Shown one piece after another: positions 28,501 through 37,468 of a stretch of 64,000 nt of DNA (within the stretch, counting starts at the first letter, position 1; the number at the start of each line of letters is the position of its first letter). The stretch covers positions 186,001-250,000 of the forward strand of contig NZ_RWIT01000005.1 in assembly GCF_003944715.1 (NCBI RefSeq), read 5' to 3'. A program made the position numbers and the translations under genes. This DNA comes from Hymenobacter rigui. GTDB lineage: Bacteria; Bacteroidota; Bacteroidia; Cytophagales; Hymenobacteraceae. The notes beneath the pieces are model-generated. The model saw nothing but the letters and a program-made list of their open reading frames with translations. It was not told the origin of the DNA and did not search any database.

Positions 28501-29013
28501 GAAATCAACCTGCGTGACATCACGCTGACGGCTGCTCAGGGTGGTGGTACGTACTCGGCTACTCAGCAGTGGGCTGACCTGGATGCCTTCATCAACCAGG
28601 ACAAATACCTGAGCAAGCACCGCGGCGAATACGCGGAGCGTAACGGCGCCGCCCGTCCGTGGCAGCACCGCGTCGATCTGCGCATTCTGCAGGACATCTT
28701 CACCAACATCGGTGAGAACCGCAACACCCTGCAGCTGAGCATTGACATCTTCAACGTAGGTAACCTGATCAACAGCGACTGGGGTACGTTCCGGACTGCC
28801 AACAAGGTGAACCCGCTCACCTTTGCCGGTTACAACGCCCAAGGTCAGCCTGTATTCACCTTCCCCTACCTGACCAACCCCGCCTCGACGACGGTGAACG
28901 GTACAACCACCGTAACTCCTGGTGTTCCGCTGTCGCGCACTTTCCGCGACGATACCGGCGGTATCGGTTCGCGTTGGCAGGGCCAGGTGGGCCTGCGCTA
29001 CATCTTCAACTAA
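25501..29013 (+). CDS. TonB-dependent outer-membrane receptor with carboxypeptidase-regulatory domain
   Basis: This 1170-residue protein starts with a signal peptide ending near WAQG. A carboxypeptidase-regulatory-like domain follows (about 30-115: GIITDKAGEGLPGATVIAV and ISFVGYKEAV), then a plug (about 130-250: TTVQREQIERLPTISRS, VNVVTRSGTNKFSGSV-like) and a long 22-strand barrel ending in the aromatic VGLRYIFN. It would import a ligand with energy from TonB-ExbBD. No SusD partner gene is adjacent, so it is closer to the OmpA-like or Oar-type receptors than to a polysaccharide uptake pair. The gene is monocistronic: its own promoter lies upstream and a strong terminator follows. The ligand is unknown. 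Confidence 0.92.
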   Translation: MKRNHYASVALVPIAVLAAQLSWAQGSTTSAMNGIITDKAGEGLPGATVIAVHTPTNTQYVAPTNSEGRFNLQNMRVGGPYTIRISFVGYKEAVREGIFLTLGQNLRLDINLSEAEQTLGEVVVSGRQDPVINAGRTGAATTVQREQIERLPTISRSLSDFTRLTPQAGSNNSFGGRSGGFNNVTVDGAIFNNAFGLNSTVGGQASAQPISLDAIDQIQVSIAPFDVRQGSFTGAGINVVTRSGTNKFSGSVYGFLRNQDLVGSKVGDFKQDYPKFNLHNEGFRFGGPIIKDKLFFFVNGERERRNDPPNGNFTATRDGVPAGAQTSQARSADLDFLKNFLQTQYGFNAGDYESYQLRQNSDKATVKLDWNISQNHRFNIKYNYLKSYADIPPSTSGAIAGQRSQSQFGLPFSSSYYTINNNLNSFIAELNSSFGGGRFSNNLTAGYSAFRDFRESSGGIFPLVDIGTQAGRSTTTAQLSGIVAPNSLTSFGYEPFSAFNILNTDVAQVGDNFTAYLGKHNVTVGTYNEFYKFRNGFAPNYYGNYSFNSLEDFYASAGFSYDRTTNPANPTITALTGTRPGPARYNLQYSALPGGEFPYADIKAAQLGLYVQDEWSAKNNLRVTYGVRADLPFVTSDLQQNTNAAALTFRDGVKINTGDLPKKRVLFSPRVGFNWDVNDDKKTQVRGGTGIFTGRVPFVWLSNQASNNGVQFGSFSTSGSVATTGSNGVVNPNASIYPFSPNVDAYVPQNATANTSYNLAVTDKDFKFPQVWRTNLAVDQQLPGGIIGTLEGFYTRDLNAVYHQNVNLPGSEEAPFARANGADNRPIFYTFGAAQTGNNAGLVTATRNYQIYAGRGGATATNPNISDAILMKNTSKGYSYAVTGQLQKSFNNGLFLMAAYTYSDSRSVNDGGSIAQSIWRDRSVSGDPNAEALSYSQFLQQHRVIGSLSYRKEYLGHLGTTLSMFYEGAPAGRYSYVYSGDMNGDNQTSNDLMYIPRNQSEINLRDITLTAAQGGGTYSATQQWADLDAFINQDKYLSKHRGEYAERNGAARPWQHRVDLRILQDIFTNIGENRNTLQLSIDIFNVGNLINSDWGTFRTANKVNPLTFAGYNAQGQPVFTFPYLTNPASTTVNGTTTVTPGVPLSRTFRDDTGGIGSRWQGQVGLRYIFN

Positions 29014-29035
29014 GCCTCAACCACTTAGCTACCTG

Positions 29036-29073
29036 AAAGTGGGCTGACGATATCGTCAGCCCACTTTTTTTTT
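29036..29073 (+). terminator. Rho-independent terminator after the TonB receptor gene
   Basis: AGTGGGCTGACGA pairs with TCGTCAGCCCACT with almost no loop, followed by a run of nine T residues. It starts about 20 bases after the stop codon. Confidence 0.93.
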
Positions 29074-29083
29074 ACCGTACTGC

Positions 29084-29113
29084 TTGCAGAATCGAAAAGG
29101 CGGCGTACTTTTG
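29084..29113 (+). promoter_or_regulatory. Consensus Bacteroidota promoter for the tRNA-Ala pair
   Basis: TTG at 29084-29086, a spacer of exactly 19 bases, and TACTTTTG at 29106-29113 match the Bacteroidota housekeeping promoter in both boxes. The first tRNA begins 42 bases downstream. It is the best promoter match in the window. Confidence 0.85.
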
Positions 29114-29154
29114 CCAAACCAAAACGCAACCGGCGGTTTGGGTTCAACCATCCC

Positions 29155-29228
<74 letters not shown>

Positions 29229-29272
29229 CTCCTACTCACAACCAAACCGGTGAGGATCTAAACACAACAAAC

Positions 29273-29346
<74 letters not shown>

Positions 29347-29356
29347 CTCCCGTTGC

Positions 29357-29391
29357 AAAAGCCCAACCTCACCGGTTGGGCTTTTTGTTTT
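29357..29391 (+). terminator. Terminator of the tRNA-Ala transcript
   Basis: GCCCAACC at 29361-29368 pairs with GGTTGGGC at 29374-29381 around a five-base loop, with A residues before and TTTTTGTTTT after. Confidence 0.92.
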
Positions 29392-29435
29392 ATCACGGAT
29401 TCGGTCGGATTACCCAGTTGAATCCGGCTCCCAGC

Positions 29436-29470
29436 AAAAAAGGCCTTCCGCTTGGAAGGCCTTTTCGTTT
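29436..29470. terminator. Bidirectional terminator downstream of cysK
   Basis: AAGGCCTTCC pairs with GGAAGGCCTT around a four-base loop, with an A-run on one side and TTTTCGTTTT on the other. It can end the minus-strand cysE-cysK transcript and back up the tRNA terminator. Confidence 0.85.
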
Positions 29471-29534
29471 TCGTACCGTGTTGGCAGCAATAGGTAGCCG
29501 ACACACGCCTGATCAGTCCGTTTTGCAGCTCTGC

Positions 29535-30455
29535 TTACACGAACAGGCCTTCCACCGAGAGGTACCGCTCACCGGTATCGTAGCAGAAAGTGAGGACGCG
29601 GCCGCCTTGGGGCACTTCGTCCAGCTTTTTGGCAACGGCCGCCAGAGAAGCACCCGAGGAAACGCCCATGAAGATACCCTCCTCGCGCGCGGCGCGGCGA
29701 GCCATGTCGAAGGCTTCCTGCTGGCTGATCTGAATGGTACCATCGAGGATATTCTGGTGCAGGTTGGCGGGAATAAAGCCGGCCCCAATGCCCTGGATGG
29801 GGTGCGGGCCGGGAGCCCCGCCGCTGATAACCGGCGACAGTTCCGGCTCAACGGCAAACACCTTCATATTCGGAAATTTGGGCTTTAGTACTTCGGCAAC
29901 CCCGGTCAGGTGGCCGCCGGTACCCACGCCGGTAATATAGAAATCGAAGCCTTCCGGGACATCCTGCAGAATCTCCTGCGCGGTAGTTTCTTGGTGTACT
30001 TTAATATTAGCTGGGTTTTCAAACTGCATAGGCATCCAGGCACCGGGCGTGTTCTGCACCAGCTCGTGGGCCTTTTCAATGGCACCTTTCATGCCTTTTT
30101 CGCGAGGCGTCAGTTCCAGGTTGGCCCCGTAGGCAGCCATCAGGCGGCGGCGCTCAATGCTCATGCTCTCGGGCATCACCAGCGTGAGCTTATAGCCTTT
30201 CACGGCGGCCACCATAGCCAAGCCTACGCCGGTGTTGCCGGAAGTAGGCTCCACGATGGTGCTGTCGGGCGTGAGGGTGCCGTCCTGTTCGGCCTGCTCA
30301 ATCATGCTCAGGGCAATCCGGTCTTTGATGCTGCCGCCGGGGTTGGCCCGTTCCAGCTTCACCCACACCTCCACATCGGGGCGGTGGGCAAACAGCTTGT
30401 TGAGGCGCAGCAGCGGCGTATTGCCGATTGTATCCAGAATGGAAGTAGCTTTCAT
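29535..30455 (-). CDS. cysK: Cysteine synthase A (O-acetylserine sulfhydrylase)
   Basis: This 306-residue PLP enzyme makes cysteine from O-acetylserine and sulfide. It begins [16 protein letters not shown], has the cofactor lysine in [13 protein letters not shown], the substrate loop [15 protein letters not shown], and [11 protein letters not shown] for phosphate binding. Late residues include [10 protein letters not shown]. Length and motifs are those of CysK rather than CysM. The gene for its partner serine acetyltransferase lies 144 bases upstream on the same strand, allowing coordinated synthesis and formation of the cysteine synthase complex. A terminator lies about 70 bases after the stop. 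Confidence 0.95.
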   Translation of the reverse strand: MKATSILDTIGNTPLLRLNKLFAHRPDVEVWVKLERANPGGSIKDRIALSMIEQAEQDGTLTPDSTIVEPTSGNTGVGLAMVAAVKGYKLTLVMPESMSIERRRLMAAYGANLELTPREKGMKGAIEKAHELVQNTPGAWMPMQFENPANIKVHQETTAQEILQDVPEGFDFYITGVGTGGHLTGVAEVLKPKFPNMKVFAVEPELSPVISGGAPGPHPIQGIGAGFIPANLHQNILDGTIQISQQEAFDMARRAAREEGIFMGVSSGASLAAVAKKLDEVPQGGRVLTFCYDTGERYLSVEGLFV

Positions 30456-30599
30456 CTGATGGATGGTTGAAGTGTTAAATTGTTGAAATACCGAATGGGA
30501 GGACTACCGGATGGAGTGTGGGCATTCTGGCAAATTGAACAGGGGGCAGCGTGTATGCTTCAGCTATTCCACCGTTCGGCCATGCAGCTATCCACCTGT

Positions 30600-31436
30600 T
30601 CAAATGGAAAACAGAATGTCTTCCGTAGGGTCCTGGGAGCGGGTTACGTGAATGTGCGCCTGATGATACACCCGGGAATGCGAGGGCACACTTTCCGTGA
30701 GCCACACGTTGCCCCCAATAATACTGTGGCTGCCCACGGTAGTACTGCCGCCCAAAATAGTAGCCCCGGCGTAAATCACCACATGGTCCTCAATGGTGGG
30801 GTGGCGCTTGATGCCCTGCAGCTGCTTGGCCACACTCAGTGCGCCCAGCGTAACGCCCTGAAAAATCTTGACCCCGGCCCCAATTACGCAGGTTTCGCCG
30901 ATAACCAGCCCTGTACCGTGGTCGATGCAGAATGACGGACCGATTTGCGCCCCTGGGTGAATATCGATGCCGGTACGCTGGTGCGCATACTCGCTGAGCA
31001 GGCGCGGCACGCGGGGCACGCCTCGCAGATGCAGGCCGTGGGCGAAGCGGTGCATGGCAATGGCATAAAACCCCGGATACGTACTGATTACCTCGGCCAT
31101 ACCCTGCGCAGCCGGGTCGGCGGCCACAATGGCGGCGGCATCCAGCAGCAGCGTATCGCGCAGAAAAGGTAACGACGCTACAAGAGCCGCCGCTAACTCC
31201 GGGGCCGGTTGAGCGACAGGCACGGCCCGAAGCAGATCGGCCAGGTCATCCTGCAGCAGGCGCAGCGTGGCGGCAATGGCATCGGCGTCGCGGAGGGGAC
31301 GGGCGGCGCGCTCCGGAAACAGCAGCTCCAGGAGCTGATCGGCTAACTGGCAGAACGCGGCAGCGGGCAGCGGCGCAGCGGTGTGTTGATGCGCCTGGGC
31401 CAGGGCGTGCAGAAAATCGGACTCGTAAACGGACAT
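30600..31436 (-). CDS. cysE: Serine O-acetyltransferase
   Basis: This 278-residue enzyme acetylates serine with acetyl-CoA, the committed step to cysteine. It has a helical N-terminal region of about 140 residues, then [17 protein letters not shown] and the left-handed beta helix: [20 protein letters not shown] with the catalytic histidines, [21 protein letters not shown], and [19 protein letters not shown]. The C-terminal tail ends DILFSI; a final isoleucine is what CysK normally recognises to form the synthase complex. It is upstream of cysK on the same strand. Confidence 0.94.
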   Translation of the reverse strand: MSVYESDFLHALAQAHQHTAAPLPAAAFCQLADQLLELLFPERAARPLRDADAIAATLRLLQDDLADLLRAVPVAQPAPELAAALVASLPFLRDTLLLDAAAIVAADPAAQGMAEVISTYPGFYAIAMHRFAHGLHLRGVPRVPRLLSEYAHQRTGIDIHPGAQIGPSFCIDHGTGLVIGETCVIGAGVKIFQGVTLGALSVAKQLQGIKRHPTIEDHVVIYAGATILGGSTTVGSHSIIGGNVWLTESVPSHSRVYHQAHIHVTRSQDPTEDILFSI

Positions 31437-31611
31437 ATGCTCAAAGAAGGCGGCATGATAGCCGAACGGCGGAAGATAATACCGCCGTGACTTTGGTTAA
31501 CCGCGGCCGGTAAGGAAGGTTTGTCGGGCATTTGGGCGCAACCTGCCCAGCGGCCGGGCCGTTAGCCACAGGAACGCATCCTTATTTTTACGCTTCTTAC
31601 TTACCGGCAAT

Positions 31612-31953
31612 ATGGCTGATACCACCATCACGAAAGTTGATTCCCGTCATTCTCCTACCGGCCCCGATGGCGAGAAATACCTGGCTTCCGGCACGCACAT
31701 TTCCATGCGCATGTGGGAGAATGAGCAGCCCGGCGAGGCCAAAGAACCTTCTGCCAGACCTTATGAAACCGTGGGCTACGTGCTGAAAGGCCGGGCCGAG
31801 CTGCACCTGGAAGGCCAGGTGGTAGTTCTGGAACCCGGTAATTCGTGGGTTGTCCCGAAAGGAGCCTCACATACCTATAAAGTACTGGAAGCTTTTTCAG
31901 CGGTAGAAGCCACCACGCCGCCCGCCCAGGTACACGGCCGCGACGACGCGTAA
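31612..31953 (+). CDS. Small single-domain cupin protein
   Basis: This 113-residue protein has a cupin fold: YETVGYVLKGRAELHLEGQ in the first motif, LEPGNSWVVPKGASHTYKV in the second. The second motif keeps the histidine, but the usual HxH of the first motif is replaced by an ETVGYVL sequence, so metal binding may be altered. It could be an isomerase, a dioxygenase or a small-molecule sensor. A hairpin terminator follows about 40 bases downstream. No neighbour suggests a pathway. Confidence 0.75.
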   Translation: MADTTITKVDSRHSPTGPDGEKYLASGTHISMRMWENEQPGEAKEPSARPYETVGYVLKGRAELHLEGQVVVLEPGNSWVVPKGASHTYKVLEAFSAVEATTPPAQVHGRDDA

Positions 31954-31989
31954 CCGGGTTTCTGGTCGTCAGTTCCTGATTTCCAGTTG

Positions 31990-32048
31990 AAAGCCCCGGC
32001 AGCTTGCTTATTCCCTGACGGGAGTATGCAAGCTGCCGGGGCTTGGTA
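31990..32048. terminator. Long hairpin terminator between convergent genes
   Basis: The 17-base arms at 31991-32007 (AAGCCCCGGCAGCTTGC) and 32028-32044 are perfectly complementary around a 20-base loop. The flanks are A-rich before and short T runs after. It separates the cupin gene (plus) from the HEAT-cyclophilin gene (minus). Confidence 0.85.
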
Positions 32049-32121
32049 TTTCACGATTCGTCTGAGGCGCTTAATCTGTACCTGCAACGCGCCGGCAAGC
32101 CGAAATCGGAAAATCAGCCAC

Positions 32122-34110
32122 TTATTTCATTAGCTCCACTTTGTCTATCCGGTCCCCGATTTCCAACCGACTGACCACGTCCATGCCCTGCACAACCTGC
32201 GCGAAGATGGTGTAGCGGCCGTCGAGGTGGGGTGTGGGAGCGTGGGTGATGAACCACTGGCAGCTTTCGGTATCCTTGCCGGCCGAGGCCAGACCTACGG
32301 CTCCTTCGCCATAATGCAGGTCGGCAAACTCGGAGCGCAAGTTGTAGTCGGAACTGCCCCAGCCGTCGCCGCGGGGGCAACCGCCCTGGGCTACAAAGTT
32401 GGGCACTACCCGGTGGAAGTTCTTTCCATTGTAGAAGCCCTGGCGGGTGAGGGCTACGAAGCTGGCTACCGAGCCGGGCGCCTGCTCCACCAGCAGCCGC
32501 ATCACCACATCACCCTTGCTGGTGTGTACCACGGCCCGCTGACCTGCCGGAATGGTAGTTACCAGTCCCCAGTCGATGGGGTGCGTGGCAGCTTGCGCGA
32601 CGGGCGTGGGCGTAGCCGGCCGCTGCTGCACATAATCGATGGTTTGCTGTAAAGATTGCCAGGCTTCCAGGTCGCGGGGCAGCGTGAGTTTGTCGCGGGC
32701 CTGCACCAGGAAATCGGGGTTGGGCAGTAGCCGGCGCATATCCAGCTTGGGGTCCCGAATGGCCTCAGCGGCCGTCCCCATCATGGCCACATCACCGCTG
32801 AGCACGCCCTGGCGCAGGGCCAGCGCCACCTCGGGGTAACGGGCCGAAGGGAAATCGGCCTGGCGGCGCAGGGCTACCAGGGCTTCCATACCATAGGTTC
32901 CAATTACCACCGGATGACCGGGGGCAAACGTGGCCTGCCGCACAAACTCAAACGCGGCGGGGTCTTCGCTCAACGCTTTCAGCAGGTAGCCCTTCTCGTA
33001 AACATCCGTAGCGGCCGTGTACCGCTCCTCGATGGCCCGACGAATGGCGGCGCGCTCCGGGCCAGGCTGGCGCAGAGCGGCGGCGAGCAAGGTGGCGCGT
33101 ACCCGCCACTGCGGCAGGCGGTTGGCTTTTTCCAGAAACAGGGTACCGGGCTCATCGGCGGCGTTGGCCAGGAAATATTCTGCGGCCGTAAGGGCCACCT
33201 GGTCGTTGGCGTCGGTAAGAGCGGCCCAGGTGGCTTCCTTTACGGGCGCATACATTGCCTTATTCATGGCCCGCAGCGCACTCACCCGCACCCGATAATC
33301 GGCATCCCGGCAGGCCAGACCGGCCAGCGTAGCCGGCACTCCCGACGCAGCAGCGGCTTTGCCCAGGGCCGCCGCCGCCCCGCTGCGCACTGCGTAGGAT
33401 TCGTCCTGCTGCGCGGCGGCGCTGATAGCCGCAGCGTACGGCACCAGATTGAGCCCCCGGGTACGGGCCAACGCATTGGCCGCCGCCACCCGGGCACTGG
33501 TAGGGTTGCTGCGGCCCAGCAGCTGCACCAGGCGCGCCACGGCGGCCTCGGAAGTAAGCCCGCGCAGTCCGGCACGGTACAAGCCCCAGGCCTGCCCGCT
33601 CAGCGTGGCTGTATCGGCGGGAATGTTGGCCGGCAGCCGGGTCAGCAGCACCAACGACTTACGGGACGTACAGCGGCCCAGTGCCTCCAGCTCGTAGCGG
33701 CGCACCGTGGGGTGTTTTTCCTCGGCTACCTGCCGCCACAACTCGGTTTCGGCGGTAGAGTCGGCCGTTTGGCCCAGCGCATAGGCGGCCTGTTGGCGCA
33801 CGGTCCATTCCGCGTCTTCCAGCGCAGTCAACAGCTGGGCCGTAGCCGCTTTGTCCTGCACCGAAGCCAGGGCCTCGGCGGCAGCCTGGCGGTAACGCGC
33901 CGTTGGGTGGCTCAGGAAAGGCAGCAGGCCCGCCGTCAGGCGCTCATCCTGCAGCGTGGCAATACGCCGCAGGGTGCTGTCGGTGGTGAAATGATTGGCA
34001 GCAGGGCTGGCAGAAACGGAAGTAGCCGGGTGCGGCGCGCAGGCGGAGAGTAACGCACCACCGGCAGCCACTGCGGCAGCTGTAAAACGGTACAGGGTAG
34101 AGTACATCAT
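32122..34110 (-). CDS. HEAT-repeat/cyclophilin fusion lipoprotein
   Basis: This 662-residue protein starts with a lipoprotein signal (AAAVAAGGALLSAC). Residues of about 40-480 form HEAT-like helical pairs, seen as repeated blocks such as RYRQAAAEALASVQD and WTVRQQAAYALGQTAD. The last 150 residues are a cyclophilin domain: HTSKGDVVMRLLVEQAPGSV, NFHRVVPNFVAQGGCPRGDG with the FHR active-site motif, QWFITHAPTPHLDGRYTIF. It probably catalyses prolyl isomerisation in the periplasm with the HEAT part as a client or scaffold surface. I chose the ATG at 34110 because it gives the signal peptide; a second ATG follows at once. Confidence 0.87.
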   Translation of the reverse strand: MMYSTLYRFTAAAVAAGGALLSACAPHPATSVSASPAANHFTTDSTLRRIATLQDERLTAGLLPFLSHPTARYRQAAAEALASVQDKAATAQLLTALEDAEWTVRQQAAYALGQTADSTAETELWRQVAEEKHPTVRRYELEALGRCTSRKSLVLLTRLPANIPADTATLSGQAWGLYRAGLRGLTSEAAVARLVQLLGRSNPTSARVAAANALARTRGLNLVPYAAAISAAAQQDESYAVRSGAAAALGKAAAASGVPATLAGLACRDADYRVRVSALRAMNKAMYAPVKEATWAALTDANDQVALTAAEYFLANAADEPGTLFLEKANRLPQWRVRATLLAAALRQPGPERAAIRRAIEERYTAATDVYEKGYLLKALSEDPAAFEFVRQATFAPGHPVVIGTYGMEALVALRRQADFPSARYPEVALALRQGVLSGDVAMMGTAAEAIRDPKLDMRRLLPNPDFLVQARDKLTLPRDLEAWQSLQQTIDYVQQRPATPTPVAQAATHPIDWGLVTTIPAGQRAVVHTSKGDVVMRLLVEQAPGSVASFVALTRQGFYNGKNFHRVVPNFVAQGGCPRGDGWGSSDYNLRSEFADLHYGEGAVGLASAGKDTESCQWFITHAPTPHLDGRYTIFAQVVQGMDVVSRLEIGDRIDKVELMK

Positions 34111-34272
34111 GGATGCCCTAAGGTAAATACTCTGAGAGGGAAGGCAACGCTTCGGTTCGAAAAGCCATCTGTACTCAGTAGAAACCCACGCAAAGCCATT
34201 CCTGCGGTTTAGGCTTTTCAATAGCAGGAAACTTATTTATCCGTGCATCTTTACGGTAGCATCCTTCCTGCC

Positions 34273-34560
34273 ATGTTCCGCGCTTCTTTTTATTGGTTAC
34301 TGCTGCTCCTGCTTCTGAGCGCCAGCCCCGGCTATGCGCAAACCAAGCCAGCCACCCCGCCCCCCCAGAAGGTGGTGCAGGTACGCGTAACGCTGCCCAC
34401 GGTGCTGGGCAAGCTGGGCGAAGTAGCCGGCCTGCTGCCCAGCCCCCGCAAAGACAAAAATCAGACATCAACCGACAACCCGGTGGTAACGCTGACCCTG
34501 CCGCTACCCCGTTTCCTGAGCGGCTCGGCTGATAAGCCGGATTCAGCCCGCAAACCGTAG
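34273..34560 (+). CDS. Small secreted protein of unknown function
   Basis: This 95-residue product has a signal peptide (FYWLLLLLLLSASPGYAQ) and a short mature part with a valine- and leucine-rich stretch around KVVQVRVTLPTVLGKLGEVAGL, a lysine-rich segment, and TLTLPLPRFL near the end. I recognise no domain. The ATG at 34273 gives the signal peptide; one ten codons upstream is possible. It is 36 bases upstream of the histidine kinase gene and co-directional, so the two may share a transcript. Confidence 0.55.
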   Translation: MFRASFYWLLLLLLLSASPGYAQTKPATPPPQKVVQVRVTLPTVLGKLGEVAGLLPSPRKDKNQTSTDNPVVTLTLPLPRFLSGSADKPDSARKP

Positions 34561-34596
34561 CGCCCTGTTTCGTTTTTCTCCCCTCTCTCCCACTGC

Positions 34597-35973
34597 ATGG
34601 AAGTAAACGCGTCTATTCTGATTTCGGTAGGTCTGGCGGCAATAGTGGTCCGGAGCATGCGGAAGTTTCTGGACTTACCCATCCGCACGCCCCACCTCAG
34701 CCGCCTGCTTGGCTACTTCTGGGTACCCGGCCTGATACTGTACCTGTTTTCCCTGCTGATTCACTGGAAAACCGACCGGCTGGACGAAATCTACACGCTG
34801 TTTCTGCTGGCCATGGTGGTAGGGGTGCTGGTGCGCGTGCAGCACTACCGCCCGGCCCGGACGCTGCTGCTGGCCGTAGTACCCTACGCACTCTACGCCC
34901 TTATTGAGCTGCTTTCCGGGGCGCTAAGTACCGGTTTTCTGCACGAATACCGGAGCCTGTTCAGCAACAGCCAGGGGTTTGCCACCATCTGGCTGGTGAC
35001 ATTCGTACTCATTGCCCGCAAGCAGAAAAAGCAGCTGGAAGCCGAGCGGGTAGTGCGCGAAGCCGAGGAGAAAGAACGGCGCGAAATAGCCGCCCAAAAT
35101 GCCCAGCTGGAGCGGTTGGTGGCCGAACGAACTTCTTCCCTGACTCAGCAAACCGAGGAGCTGCAGCACGCTTTAGAAGAACTAAAAACCACCCAGGCCC
35201 AACTGATTCAGGCCGAAAAAATGGCCAGCCTGGGGGAACTGACGGCCGGCATTGCCCACGAAATTCAAAACCCGCTCAACTTCGTCACCAACTTCTCCGA
35301 CGTATCGGCCGAGCTGGTGCAGGAGCTGGAAGAAGAACAGCAGCGCCCTGACCGGGACCATGAACTGGAAGCAGAGCTACTGGCCGACCTGCGCCAGAAC
35401 CTGCAGAAAATTACCCACCATGGCCAGCGGGCGGCCAGCATTGTGCGGGGCATGTTGGAGCACAGCCGCGCCAGCACCGGTGAGCGGCAGCCCACCGACC
35501 TGAACGTGCTGGCCGACGAGTACCTGCGCCTGGCTTACCACGGCCTGCGCGCCAAGGATAAAACATTCAACGCCACCCTCAACACCCACTTCGACCCCAG
35601 CTTAGTGAAGATTAACGCCGTGGCCCAGGACCTGGGCCGGGTGCTGCTGAACCTGTTTACCAACGCGTTTTACGCCGTGCAGAAACGTAAGGAGGCCAGC
35701 CCCCCCGATTTCGCGCCCACGGTGAGCGTGGCCACCCGCCAGCTGCCCAACGGCAGCGTGGAAGTGCGGGTGCGCGACAACGGCACCGGCATTCCGGCCA
35801 GCGTACGTCAGAAAATATTCCAGCCCTTCTTCACTACCAAACCCACCGGCGAGGGTACCGGCCTGGGCCTTTCGCTCAGCTACGACATCGTAACGAAGGC
35901 GCACGGCGGCACCTTGGAGGTGGAGTCGGAAGAGGGGCAGGGCACGGAGTTCATTATTACTTTACCGGCCTGA
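34597..35973 (+). CDS. Membrane sensor histidine kinase
   Basis: This 458-residue kinase has an N-terminal membrane region with four or five helices (about 5-140) and almost no periplasmic domain, so it may sense the membrane or an internal signal. A coiled coil (about 142-205) leads to HisKA with the phosphorylated H221 in GIAHEIQNPLNF, and an ATPase domain with N356 in LLNLFTNAF, DNGTGIP (394-400), and GEGTGLGLSLSYDIV. It is 41 bases upstream of a stand-alone receiver, followed by a receiver-cyclase fusion, its likely phosphotransfer partners. Confidence 0.92.
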   Translation: MEVNASILISVGLAAIVVRSMRKFLDLPIRTPHLSRLLGYFWVPGLILYLFSLLIHWKTDRLDEIYTLFLLAMVVGVLVRVQHYRPARTLLLAVVPYALYALIELLSGALSTGFLHEYRSLFSNSQGFATIWLVTFVLIARKQKKQLEAERVVREAEEKERREIAAQNAQLERLVAERTSSLTQQTEELQHALEELKTTQAQLIQAEKMASLGELTAGIAHEIQNPLNFVTNFSDVSAELVQELEEEQQRPDRDHELEAELLADLRQNLQKITHHGQRAASIVRGMLEHSRASTGERQPTDLNVLADEYLRLAYHGLRAKDKTFNATLNTHFDPSLVKINAVAQDLGRVLLNLFTNAFYAVQKRKEASPPDFAPTVSVATRQLPNGSVEVRVRDNGTGIPASVRQKIFQPFFTTKPTGEGTGLGLSLSYDIVTKAHGGTLEVESEEGQGTEFIITLPA

Positions 35974-36000
35974 TACGGCTGTTCGGCTGGCGCTTTCTCT

Positions 36001-36008
36001 TAGTTTTG
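36001..36008 (+). promoter_or_regulatory. Possible -7 element TAGTTTTG before the receiver gene
   Basis: TAGTTTTG matches TAnnTTTG and ends six bases before the ATG at 36015. It may start a shorter transcript of the receiver and cyclase genes independent of the kinase. No TTG box is evident upstream. Confidence 0.4.
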
Positions 36009-36014
36009 CTGTTG

Positions 36015-36410
36015 ATGAAGATATTAGTTGTTGATGACGAACAAGACGTACGGACGCTGTTCGAGCAGCGGTTCCGGCGCGAAATCCGCAGTGGCGCTTT
36101 CACGTTTTCATTTGCCTACTCCGGGGAGGAAGCCTTGGATTATCTGCACGACCACAGCTCGGAGGTGGTACTCATCCTGTCCGACATTAACATGCCCGGC
36201 ATGAGCGGGCTGGAGCTGCTGCGCCACATCCGACACCAGTACAACTCCCCACCACCTACCCCGCCCCAGGTAATGATGATTACGGCCTACGGCGACGAGG
36301 CCAGCCGCCAGCAGGCCCTGGAGCTGGGGGCCAACGACTTCCTGGCCAAGCCCGTCGATTTTGCGGCTCTCAAGGAAAAACTGTTGCACCTCACTGCCCA
36401 TGAAAACTAA
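36015..36410 (+). CDS. Stand-alone response regulator receiver (CheY-like)
   Basis: This 131-residue protein is a single receiver domain. The acidic pocket is D7 and D8 in LVVDDEQ, the phosphoacceptor is D57 in [10 protein letters not shown], and K112 sits in FLAKPVDF. It has no output domain, so it should pass phosphate or act by binding a partner. The ATG at 36015 starts the canonical first strand. Its last 11 bases overlap the start of the receiver-cyclase gene, a sign of translational coupling. It may be a shuttle or sink between the kinase and the cyclase. Confidence 0.92.
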   Translation: MKILVVDDEQDVRTLFEQRFRREIRSGAFTFSFAYSGEEALDYLHDHSSEVVLILSDINMPGMSGLELLRHIRHQYNSPPPTPPQVMMITAYGDEASRQQALELGANDFLAKPVDFAALKEKLLHLTAHEN

Positions 36411-37446
36411 AATTCTGGTAGTCGATGATGAGGCCGACCTGGAGCTGCTCATCAAACAGAAATTCCGGCGCAAAATCCGGGAGAGTGTGTACGAGTTTGT
36501 GTTTGCCAGCAACGGTCAGGAAGCCCTGAACACCCTGCAGCAGCACCCCGACCTCGACATCATCCTCTCCGACATCAACATGCCGGTGATGGACGGGCTT
36601 ACGCTGCTCAGCAAGCTGCAGGAGGCCAATCCGGTGCTGAAAACGGTGATGGTGTCGGCCTACGGGGATATGCAGAACATCCGCACGGCCATGAACCGCG
36701 GAGCCTTCGACTTCGTGACCAAGCCCGTGGATTTTCAGGATCTGGAAACCACCATGGACAAAACGGCGCAGCACGTGCAGCAGCTGCGCGAAACGCTGCG
36801 GGCCATCCAGGAAAACAACATCCTGCGCATGTACGTGGATGAAACGGTGCTGAATTTCGTGGGCCGGCCGGAGTTCAAAAACACCCTGATGGCCTCCGAA
36901 ACGGTGGAAGCCACGGTGGTATTCATTGATATCTGCGGCTTCACCTCGCTTTCTGAGGTGATGCCCCCGGCCGATATTGTGACCATGCTGAACCGCTACT
37001 TCGACCAGATGGTGCAGGAAATCATTGCGCAGGGCGGCTACATTGATAAGTTTATGGGCGACGCCGTCATGGCCGTGTTCCGGGGTGAATACCACCTCGA
37101 CCGGGCCATGGACGCCGCCCTGGCCGTGCGCCAGGTGGTGCAGGCCAACCAGGACGTGCTGCCCGATGGCCGCCCCTACCAGCCGGAAGTCAGCATCGGT
37201 ATCAATACCGGCGAAATGGTATCGGGCAACATCGGTTCGGCCTCGCTCAAGCGCCTGGATTACACCGTCATCGGCGACAATGTGAACGTGAGCCAGCGCC
37301 TGCAATCCGTGGCCCAGCCCGGCCAGATCATCATCACCGAAGCTACCTACCAGCGCGTGAAAGAGTCGTTCCAGTGCCGGCCGTTGCGCGAGGTGACGCT
37401 CAAGAACAAGTCGCAGCCGGTCATGATTTATGAGGTGGTAGCGTAA
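36400..37446 (+). CDS. Response regulator-class III adenylate cyclase fusion
   Basis: This 348-residue protein has a receiver (D9, D10, phosphoacceptor D58, K108) joined by a helical linker (about 112-145) to a class III nucleotide cyclase domain. The catalytic set is complete: metal-binding D177 in VVFIDICGF and D221 in KFMGDAVM, base-recognising K217 and T289 in DYTVIGD, and transition-state N296 and R300 in NVNVSQR. K and T at the base site predict ATP, hence cAMP. Homodimerisation controlled by phosphorylation is expected. The gene overlaps the receiver gene by 11 bases and faces a cyclic-nucleotide-binding membrane protein gene. Confidence 0.93.
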   Translation: MKTKILVVDDEADLELLIKQKFRRKIRESVYEFVFASNGQEALNTLQQHPDLDIILSDINMPVMDGLTLLSKLQEANPVLKTVMVSAYGDMQNIRTAMNRGAFDFVTKPVDFQDLETTMDKTAQHVQQLRETLRAIQENNILRMYVDETVLNFVGRPEFKNTLMASETVEATVVFIDICGFTSLSEVMPPADIVTMLNRYFDQMVQEIIAQGGYIDKFMGDAVMAVFRGEYHLDRAMDAALAVRQVVQANQDVLPDGRPYQPEVSIGINTGEMVSGNIGSASLKRLDYTVIGDNVNVSQRLQSVAQPGQIIITEATYQRVKESFQCRPLREVTLKNKSQPVMIYEVVA

Positions 37447-37468
37447 CAACGCGTCAACGGGGCCATCC

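Noticed and set aside
27775..28842. Minus-strand open frame of 355 residues inside the TonB receptor gene
   Set aside because: No recognisable domain, and the plus strand encodes a continuous receptor barrel over the same bases.
32914..34053. Plus-strand open frame of 379 residues opposite the HEAT-cyclophilin gene
   Set aside because: Gly/Gln/Arg-rich shadow with no domain; the minus strand gives regular helical repeats.
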